Assembly (NCBI RefSeq): GCF_002776525.5
Contig: NC_045446.1
Location: 65,212,288-65,276,287 of the forward strand
From: Piliocolobus tephrosceles
Taxonomy: Eukaryota > Chordata > Mammalia > Primates > Cercopithecidae
Length of the DNA stretch: 64,000 nucleotides
Reading direction: 5' to 3'
A program made the translations under genes and the position numbers. This document shows, piece by piece, positions 57,190 through 64,000 of this stretch. Numbering within the stretch: the first letter of the stretch is position 1; each line of letters opens with the position of its first letter. The notes beneath the pieces were generated by a model. That model did no database searches and was not told the DNA's origin. It saw only the letters and a list, made by a program, of their open reading frames with translations.

Positions 57190-57727
57190 CTGATATGGCT
57201 TGGCTCTGTGTCCCCACCCAAATCTCATCTTGAATTGTACTCCCACAATTCCAATGTGTTCTGGGAGGGACTCAGTGGGAGACAATTGAGTCATGGAGGT
57301 GGCTTCCCCCATACTGTTCTCTGGTAGTGAACAAGTCTCACGAGATCTGATGATTTTATCAGGGGTTTCCGCTTTTGCGTCTTCCTCATTCTCTCTTTGC
57401 CTGCTACCATTCATGTAAGACGGGACTTGCTCTGCCTTGCCTTCTGCCATGATTGTGTGACTTCCCCAGCCAAGTGGAACTGTAAGTCCAATAAACCTCT
57501 TCCTTTTGTAAATTGCCCAGTCTCAGATATGTCTTTATCAGCATTGTGAAAAAGGACTAATACAGTCAGTTGGTACCAATCAAGTGGGGCATTGCTGAAA
57601 AGATACCCAAAAATGGGGAAGCAACTTTGGAACTGGGTAACAAGCTCAGGTTGGAACAGTTTGGAGGGCTCAGAAGAAGTTCAGTCTTGAGTATATCTTT
57701 ATCAGCAGTGTGAAAATGGACTAATAC
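57190..57727 (+). mobile_element. ERVL-MaLR (MST-like) LTR plus collapsed internal and 3' LTR end
   Basis: A MaLR LTR runs from TGATATGGCTTGGCTCTG (57190) to GGACTAATACA (about 57555), with AATAAA at about 57491. A short internal piece follows (about 57560-57690). A second copy of the LTR terminus then appears (TATATCTTTATCAGCAGTG, then AAAATGGACTAATACA, 57692-57727). So a provirus-like LTR-internal-LTR has lost most of its middle and of the second LTR. Confidence 0.88.
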
Positions 57728-58730
57728 AGAGGCCTTATAATTCTAAGCCCAACCTCCTCGAGGGAGCCTTCTATGACTTCATCTTCTCTCAGACTCCAGT
57801 GCTCTTTCTCTCCTCTGGATTGACCAGGACTGGCTGCCAATGCCGCCATTTTAAAGATTAGGATAGCTGAGGCTCATTCTTCATTCCACATTGAATGAGG
57901 TTGGCTTTGCACTGGGTGTGCGGTCACAGGCAATTGACACAGTCTAGTGGGGTAGCCAGTCAAAACCTTGTCCAAACCTTGTCCATCATATCCACTGTGA
58001 TCTCTGCTACTGTAGAGCTGAAGGGCCCAGAGGAGGAAATGAAGCCGACTCGCATCATGGAACACATCTCTTAAATGGGTCATAAATTTCAAACAGATGA
58101 ATAGAGTGCAGGCCACAAAGGAGGGGGTAAACAAAGTCATGAAGTGTAGAAAGAGCAGGAGGTGTGTTAGAGGGGAGATAGAAGTTGGTTTGGGCTGCAA
58201 TATAGAAAGAGAGACTGGGAGTCTCCAAAGATGAGTCTAAAGAGGTTGGCAGGGGCCAGAGGGAAGAAAGCCCTGAAGCCAAGGACTAAACACTCAGCAT
58301 GAGGACATTGGAAAGCCAGAAACAGGCCTCAGACAGAGGACTAACATAGTTAGCTACATGTTTGAGAAGGCTCATACCCACTGTGCATGGAGAATGTCTT
58401 GGAGTGGGAGAGAGAGACCAGAGGCAGGGCAACCAGCCAGGAAGCTTGGTGGTGAGGAGAAGAAGAGGGAGGAGTATTATCGACAACGATAGCAGATGAC
58501 GGCTGCCCTTTATTGAGAGCTTACTTGTGCTAATGGCTGTGCCCTGGTAGTCACATACTTCATTTCATTTAATCCAAAGAACAATTTCCATTACCTTTGT
58601 TTTATAGATGAGGGAGCTCAGAGGGTTAAGTAACTAAGCCTGCTTTGGTCATTCTGCTGGACAAATAGTGAGTTAGTGTAGAGTCCAATCCATCTGCAAA
58701 GCCATACCTCTTAACTATAAAAGCTTAGAG
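57728..58730. other. no gene seen; unique sequence with one MIR
   Basis: Short frames only. A MIR in complement lies at about 58505-58690. Confidence 0.4.
58505..58690 (-). repeat. MIR
   Basis: Complement-type MIR signature: TTTTATAGATGAGGGAGCTC, then AGAGGGTTAAGTAACT. Confidence 0.7.
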
Positions 58731-58735
58731 AATCT

Positions 58736-59012
58736 GGCTGGGCATGGTGCCTCACGTCTGTAATCCCACTTTGGGAGGTTGAGGCGGGTGGATCACTTGA
58801 GGCCAGGAGTTCGAGATCAGCCTGGCCAACATGGTAAAACCCCACCTCTACTAAAAACATAAAAGTTAGCCAGGTGTGGTGGCACATGCCTGTAATTCCA
58901 GCTACTTGGAAGGATGAGGCAGGAGAATTTCTTGAACCTGGGAAGCAGAGGTTGCAGTAAGCCGAGATCAAGCCACTGCATTCCAGCCTGGGCAACGTAG
59001 TGAGGAAAAAAA
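58736..59012 (+). mobile_element. AluS-like element
   Basis: GGCTGGGCATGG start, both arms, short tail. Confidence 0.9.
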
Positions 59013-59581
59013 TTTGGAGAATCTTCAAGAGGTAGAATAGTCAGAATTTGACAACTGATTATGGAAAGGTCCAAGATGATGCCCAGTAGTCTGGTTTGGG
59101 GGACAAGACATGGTGGTGATGTTGACTGATGTCTGGAGCTCAGGAGACAGAGTAGATGCAGGCGAAGACTCGGGAAGCATATACTAACGACAGTGAACAA
59201 GATCACCTAGGGAGAGAGTGTAGTGTGAGAAGGACAGAACCTTGGGGGGAAAACAACATGAGACTGAGGCAGGACAAGAAACGTCTGCAAAAGATACTGA
59301 GAAACAACAGCCAGAAAGCAGGAAGCAAAACCAGGAGAGTGTAATATCACAGAGGCTCCCTAGGGCAGCTGTGGTCAGCAGCATCAAATGTTGCAGATGT
59401 GCCCAAGAGGACAAGAACTAGATGAAAAGTGTCTGTGGGGTCTGGTGATGAAGGGTGCCCCACGTGTGAACTGGTGCCCCAGATGCGAACAGGCCAGTGG
59501 AACAGTGAGCATGAAAGGTTGAGAGTGAGTAAATGGAGAGAGAATAGATAACGTCTTCAAGATGTTTGCCTGTAAAGAGAC
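59013..59581. other. no gene seen; 5' flank of IFRD2 retrocopy
   Basis: Unique sequence. An ATG at 59566 in this flank is in frame with the retrocopy ORF. Confidence 0.5.
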
Positions 59582-59592
59582 GATGTGGATGG
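59582..59592 (+). repeat. target-site duplication, 5' copy, of IFRD2 retrocopy
   Basis: GATGTGGATGG, also at 61563-61573. Both copies are preceded by AAAGAGA-like sequence, so the true duplication may be longer and slightly diverged. Confidence 0.85.
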
Positions 59593-61562
59593 ACGCCTCG
59601 CGAAGATGGTGGCGCGCGCGGCGTGTGGCGCCCGTGGTCTGGCCAAGTCTCAGCGCAGCGCACCGGCCCGCGTCTCGCTGTCCGGGAGCCCACACCCACC
59701 GGATCCCTGACCCCGCGCCCCCGGCGCCCCCCGCGCCCGGTTCCCCGCATGCCTCGCGCCTGTAAGGGCAACGCGCTCTGGAAGGGTGGTCCGCGCCGTG
59801 GAGGAGGTGCCCGGAGCAGTACCCAAGCTGACTCGGGTTCCAGTGATGATGAGGCAGCCAGTGAGGCCCGCAGCATCGCCAGTGAATGCCCCAGCCTTCT
59901 CAGCACCACTGCAGAGGACAGCCTTGGGGGGGATGTCTTGGATGAGCAGGGCCGGCAGAAAGACCTTGAGGAAAAGCTGAAGGAGTATGTGGACTGCCTC
60001 ACAGACAAGAGTGCCAAGACCCGGCAGGGTGCTCTCGAGAGCCTGCGCCTGGCCCTGGCGTCGCGCCTACTCCCTGACTTCTTGCTGGAGCGCCGCCTCA
60101 CACTAGCTGATGCCCTGGAAAAGTGCCTCAAGAAAGGGAAGGGAGAGGAACAAGCCCTGACTGCTGCTGTGCTAGGCCTGCTCTGCGTGCAGCTGGGCCC
60201 TGAACCCAAGGGTGAGGAGCTGTTCCACAGCCTGCAGCCTCTGCTGGTCTCTGTGCTCAGTGACAGCACAGCTAGCCCTGCTGCCAGGCTCCACTGTGCT
60301 TCTGCTCTTGGCCTGGGCTGCTACGTGGCTGCTGCCGACATCCAGGACCTGGTCTCTTGCCTTGCCTACTTAGAAAGTGTTTTCAGCCGGTTCTATGGCT
60401 TGGGCAGCTCCACAACTCCTGTGGTTCCTGCCAGCCTGCACGGCCTGCTCTGTGCTGCCCTGCAGTCCTCGGCATTGCTGCTCACCATCTCCCCCAGCAC
60501 CCAAATCAGCCACATCCTTGACAGGCAGCTGCCCCGGCTGCCCCAGCTCTTGTCCAGTGAAAGTGTGAACCTGCGGATCGCTGCCGGTGAAACCATTGCA
60601 CTGCCCTTTGAGCTTGCCCGGGACCTTGAGGAGGTGTTTGTTTACGAGGACATGGAGGCCCTCTGCAGTGTCCTGTGCACTCTGGCCACTGACAGTAACA
60701 AGTACCATGCCAAGGCCGATCGCCGGCGCCAGTGCTCTACTTTCCGCGCCGTGCTGCACTCCGTGGAGGGCGGTGAACGTGGAGAAGAGATACTGCGCTT
60801 CAGCTTTGAGGTGCTCTACAAGGACAGCTGGGCTGGGCACCGGATCTACACTGCCTTCAAGGAAGTGCTGGGTTCAGCTATGCACCACCACCTCCAGAGC
60901 AATGAGCTACTCCGTGACATCTTTGGCCTGGGCCCTGTGCTGGTGCTGGATGCCACTGCCCTGAAGGCCTGCAAGGTTCCACGCTTCAAGAAGCACCTGT
61001 ACAATGCTGCCGCCTTCAAAGCCGGGACCAAGGCTGGAAGCCGTGTGCGGGGCAAGCGGGCAGACATCCTGTGAAGCAGGACCTGCCGAAGAGGAGACTT
61101 TCTACGCCCTTGGTCCGTATTTTTAACAGAAGACAGTGCAACAACTGGTCTCCACCAGTATTTGTCACTTTTATATTTTTAATGACAAAACCAAAAACAG
61201 ACATGGAGTGGGTAGCTGGGGGCCGGACATTTGGGACCCTGGCCCCTTTGTCCCTGCACTCAGCCCTGTGGCCTCTTCCTGCCCTGTCTCAGGCCAGGCT
61301 AAATATGTGCCTGTCCCAGGGCTGTGGGGCAGGCGCTAGGGGGCCTTTCCCTTCCTTACCTTTCCTTTCCTTTCTCAGGCCTTGCTCCCCCAGGTTGACC
61401 CACTCTTAGGGGGGTAGTGGCGTCTGGACAAATGCCACCACAGCAGGTGGAGAGGCAAAGCTACCTGGAATGGATTTGTGTGCTGATTTTTAAGGATTCT
61501 TAGAGATAATTAAACAGAATGGTCAGGCTTCTGTGGTCTTAAAAAAAAGAAAAAGAGAGAAA
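59593..61562 (+). mobile_element. IFRD2 processed retrocopy (full insert)
   Basis: Intronless cDNA copy with a CpG-rich 5'UTR (59593-59748), the complete ORF, and a 3'UTR with ATTAAA at 61509-61514. An A-rich tail (61541-61562) and an 11-bp target-site duplication complete it. The local GC content is far above the surrounding DNA. Confidence 0.93.
59749..61074 (+). CDS. IFRD2: IFRD2 retrogene ORF, intact (441 codons)
   Basis: Copy of interferon-related developmental regulator 2, known as a ribosome-binding protein that occupies translationally inactive ribosomes. The chosen start, MPRACKGNALW, matches the parent's N-terminus. The 441 residues are about the full length of IFRD2 as I recall it (near 442). 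Seen: a basic Arg/Lys/Gly N-terminus (1-22), a Ser/Asp/Glu-rich segment (about 25-65), a long helical-repeat (ARM-like) region with the Leu-rich blocks typical of the IFRD domain (about 70-340), and the basic C-terminal region ending GKRADIL. No frameshift or stop is present. Several residues look changed from the parent as I remember it. An alternative in-frame ATG at 59566, in pre-insertion flanking DNA, would give 502 codons. Whether it is transcribed cannot be told here. It may be an untranslated pseudogene that has not yet broken. Confidence 0.88.
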   Translation: MPRACKGNALWKGGPRRGGGARSSTQADSGSSDDEAASEARSIASECPSLLSTTAEDSLGGDVLDEQGRQKDLEEKLKEYVDCLTDKSAKTRQGALESLRLALASRLLPDFLLERRLTLADALEKCLKKGKGEEQALTAAVLGLLCVQLGPEPKGEELFHSLQPLLVSVLSDSTASPAARLHCASALGLGCYVAAADIQDLVSCLAYLESVFSRFYGLGSSTTPVVPASLHGLLCAALQSSALLLTISPSTQISHILDRQLPRLPQLLSSESVNLRIAAGETIALPFELARDLEEVFVYEDMEALCSVLCTLATDSNKYHAKADRRRQCSTFRAVLHSVEGGERGEEILRFSFEVLYKDSWAGHRIYTAFKEVLGSAMHHHLQSNELLRDIFGLGPVLVLDATALKACKVPRFKKHLYNAAAFKAGTKAGSRVRGKRADIL

Positions 61563-61902
61563 GATGTGGATGGTTGGAGACTGATGAGATGTGTCCTAGT
61601 CAGTTCAAGGTTTTATAATAAAATACCTTAAACTGGGTCATTGATAAACAACAGAAATTCATTGCTCACAGTTCTGGAGGCTGGGAAGTCCAAGATTAAG
61701 GTGCCAGTGGATCCGGTGTCTGGTGAGGGCTGCTCTCTGCTTCATAGATGGCACTTTCTAGCTGTGTCCTCACATGGTGGAAGGGACCAACAAGCTCTCT
61801 CTGGCCTCTTTTATAAGGGATGTAGTCTCATTCAAGAGGGCTTCACCGTTACAACCTAATCACTTCCCAAAGGCCCCACCATTAAATACCATCACCCTAA
61901 AT

Positions 61903-62035
61903 TTTTTTTTTTTTTTTTTTTTTTGTAGAGACAGGATCTTGCTTTGTTGCCCAGGCTGATCTTGAACCCCTGGCATCAAACAATCGTCCTGCCTTAGCTT
62001 CCCAAGTAGGTGGGAGCTGAGACCATGTCTGACCT
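61903..62035 (-). mobile_element. Alu fragment in complement
   Basis: T run followed by part of the Alu, with much of the element missing. Confidence 0.75.
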
Positions 62036-62077
62036 TTTAAATTTTAATTTATTTATTCATGCATGCATTCATTTAAT

Positions 62078-62365
62078 TTTTTTAGATTAAAGTCTCACTC
62101 TGTTGCACCAGTTGGAATGCAGTAGCACCATCATAGCTCACTGCCTCAAACTCCTGGAGTTAAGTGATCCTCCCACCTCAGTCTCCTGTATAGCTGGGAC
62201 TAGAGGCACATGGCACTATGCCTGGCTAGTTTTTTCCATTTTTGTAGAGACAGGGTCTCACTATGTTGCACAGGCTGGTCTTGGACTCTGGGCCTCAAGC
62301 AATTCTCCCACCACGGCCTCCCAAAATGCTGGGGTTACAGGTGTGAGCCACCACACCTGGCCAAG
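62078..62365 (-). mobile_element. AluJ-like element in complement
   Basis: Diverged Alu from AGTCTCACTCTGTTGCACC to CACACCTGGCC, nested in the same LTR. Confidence 0.87.
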
Positions 62366-62540
62366 TTTTAAGATATGGATTTTGAGGGAGCACAAACATT
62401 CAGACCATAGCAGGAAGTCAGGGAGAATTTTGTTGTACTTTAAAAATTTGAGATATTTGAGCATATTTCCCACCATTCATGGGTAGGAAGCAGCCAGTAG
62501 AGAGGCTGAAGGAATGGGAGAGGGAGAGGATGCTTAATAG

Positions 62541-62582
62541 AGGAGGAGGAGGAGGAGGAGGAGGAGAAGAAGAAGAAGAGCT
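62541..62582 (+). repeat. (GGA)n/(GAA)n trinucleotide repeat
   Basis: GGAGGA units then GAAGAA units; short purine microsatellite. Confidence 0.93.
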
Positions 62583-62769
62583 TCTGAAGCCAGTATCTGG
62601 GCTCCCAGGGCATTGAGTGGGAGACAAGAGAGTAAAAAGAGTGTAATAAAGGTCAGTGTGCAGATTTGGCGCTGCAGGGGGAGGGCCTACCCTCACTTAA
62701 GGCTGGAGTGGTGGGGGAATTTTGTGAAGATATTGAGACTGTAGAAGTGTTTGTTCCCCATTGAATGAG

Positions 62770-62895
62770 ACCAGGAGGCAGTATCGTGGTTAAATGCTCT
62801 GATCTTGATGCCAGACTAATTTGGATTCAAGCCTGGCATTTCGCTCTCTGAGAACCTGTTTTCTCTTCTGCGAAATGGAGGATTGATCATCAGGT
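62770..62895 (+). repeat. MIR
   Basis: MIR-type order: GGATTCAAGCCTGGCATTTC, then a splice-like TTTTCTCTTCTGCGAAATGG. Confidence 0.65.
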
Positions 62896-62905
62896 ATTTC
62901 TTTTT

Positions 62906-63124
62906 CTTTTTCTTTTTTTTTTTTTTTTTTTTTTTTTTGAGATGGAGTCTCACTCTGTCACCCAGGCTGATGGAGTGGAGTGGCGTGATCTTGGCTCACT
63001 GCAACCTCTGCCTCCCCGTTTAAGCAATTCTCTCAGACTCCCGAGGAGCTGCGATTACAGGCACCTGCCACCACGCCTGGCTAATTTTGTTTTTTTTGTT
63101 TTTGTTTTTTTGTATTTTTAGTAC
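62906..63124 (-). mobile_element. Alu, 5' part missing, in complement
   Basis: A T run of about 30 bases, then complement Alu to GTATTTTTAGTA. The 5' arm is missing. Confidence 0.9.
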
Positions 63125-63169
63125 ATACTCATCACCGCCACCATCTTCGCTGCCACCAGGGGGCAGTGT

Positions 63170-63370
63170 GGCCCCAGCGTAAGGGCATCAGCTTTGGTGG
63201 CCAAACGCACTGGTCTCAAATCTCAGCTCCACGCACGGCCCGTGTGTCCTTGGGCGCATGACTTCACTTCTCTCTGCCTCTGTTTCCTCTTTGTGAATGG
63301 GGGTAATAATCATGGCAATATTGGCTCGAGTGAAGTTTAGTGAGCTGCTCTATGTGAGAGCGCTTTGCAA
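63170..63370 (+). repeat. MIR
   Basis: MIR core visible: TGACTTCACTTCTCTCTGCC, then TCTGTTTCCTCTTTGTGAAT, then GGGGGTAATAAT. Confidence 0.75.
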
Positions 63371-64000
63371 ATCAAGTGCCTCAGTTCATTCGCCACCACA
63401 GCCACAGAGATTCCACTCCCTTCTCACCTTGCAAGAAGGCTTCTCACCTTGCAAAGCCTGAGGCTCTCGCACTCAGCTTCTCTTTGGGATTATGCCAGTC
63501 CTGTGACAGGTGACCCTGGGTTGCCCCCATTCTTAGTCCAGTGTCTGAGAAGGGGAAGAAAAACTCCATTTGCGTTGGAGCATTGGAGTAGCTCAGATGA
63601 ATGAACAGGAGGAAGGCTGCAGGCAGAGGAACTGGCTGATGGGAAGCTCCCCGAGGGAAAGTTCAGCCAGCTAGATGCTCGTTAGCCAAGGACACGTGGA
63701 GAGCTAGAATATGACTGTGAGCACATACGTATTCTTTCAGGAGGAAGCAGAGAACACTTGGGTGGTGCTGGGAGGGATTGGAGGTCATCCTTACCACGTG
63801 AAGGATGGATCTGTGCTTATCCAGTGGTAAAAGGCAGGAAGGGCATTTGAGCTGAGGGAACTGTGCATACACAGGCGCCAGGGATGAAAGTGTAAGGTAG
63901 GTTATAGGTGTGTGGTGATGAGCAGCAAATGTTAGGCTAAGAAATAGGCTTTCCTCTGAGGAGAAAGGCTGGGCACAATAAGATTAGGGTTTGGAGCTGG
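63371..64000. other. no gene seen; unique sequence
   Basis: Short frames with no recognised motif. A 20-bp-scale duplication (CTTCTCACCTTGCAA twice near 63420 and 63440) is visible. Confidence 0.4.

Larger units (their letters stand above)
61594..62412 (-). mobile_element. ERVL-MaLR-type LTR, antisense, split by Alus
   Basis: The complement of a MaLR-like LTR is visible at 61594-61900 (CTCACAGTTCTGGAGGCTGG and following). It resumes at 62366-62412, ending in TTCAGACCATAGCA. Two Alu insertions separate the parts. Subfamily uncertain (MST/MLT1-like). Confidence 0.75.

Noticed and set aside
59418..60269. 283-codon minus-strand ORF opposite the IFRD2 retrocopy
   Set aside because: Shadow frame of the GC-rich sense ORF; Arg/Ser-rich with no recognisable domain.
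62541..62582. CRISPR-like or satellite array
   Set aside because: It is a simple GGA/GAA trinucleotide repeat with no spacer structure.
1..64000. A novel multi-gene system, bacterial-type operon or defence locus
   Set aside because: Gene content is vertebrate (Alu, L1, OR, NPM1, IFRD2), and no cluster of unknown conserved ORFs is visible.

Overview
This is primate nuclear DNA, most likely from an Old World monkey. It holds dense Alu and L1 sequence, processed retrocopies and an olfactory-receptor cluster. The youngest AluY copies (8188, 36945, 45827) share the GAGACGGGCGGATCA left-arm variant and the GATCCGGCCACTGCACT right-arm variant that I know from macaque and baboon Alus. Three runs of N (33900-33909, 34065-34074, 37226-37325) are assembly gaps inside simple repeats or Alu tails. 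The window is not prokaryotic, and I see no operon, CRISPR array, rRNA or tRNA gene.

The backbone is a degraded tandem triplication. Each unit has an OR2AT-family olfactory receptor on the minus strand followed, on its 5' side, by a related noncoding flank that contains MIR remnants. The units are roughly 3.8-8.8 kb, 23.6-33.0 kb and 51.8-57.0 kb. Copy 1 (3797-4723) is a pseudogene carrying a 1-bp and a 14-bp deletion that cancel in frame. Copy 2 (23646-24602) is an uninterrupted 318-codon OR2AT4-like ORF, but it has lost several near-universal receptor signatures. Copy 3 (51850-53367) is a pseudogene split by an Alu and by a tiny retroposed insert. The sequence between units is mostly retroelement.

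Two processed retrocopies of housekeeping genes are present. An NPM1 (nucleophosmin) retropseudogene lies on the minus strand at 12975-14503, with a perfect 13-bp target-site duplication and an Alu in its 3'UTR. An IFRD2 retrocopy lies on the plus strand at about 59593-61562 and keeps a full-length open frame of 441 codons (59749-61074).

Other content: L1 fragments of several ages (985-2010, 14545-15885, 16576-19016, 19027-21600, 21605-23500, 25250-27100, 33455-34560, 36225-36720, 39340-39983, 41150-44390), an ERV-L-like pol remnant (about 9490-10740), four or five LTR remnants (40446, 43402, 50056, 57190, 61594) and more than 40 Alu copies. Four purine-rich tracts extend Alu tails. I found no new multi-gene system. 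The most interesting points are the erosion pattern of the OR2AT array, the intact IFRD2 retro-ORF, and several small structural oddities: a 51-bp retroposed insert, perfect hairpins, a tail-less Alu and an inverted Alu pair.
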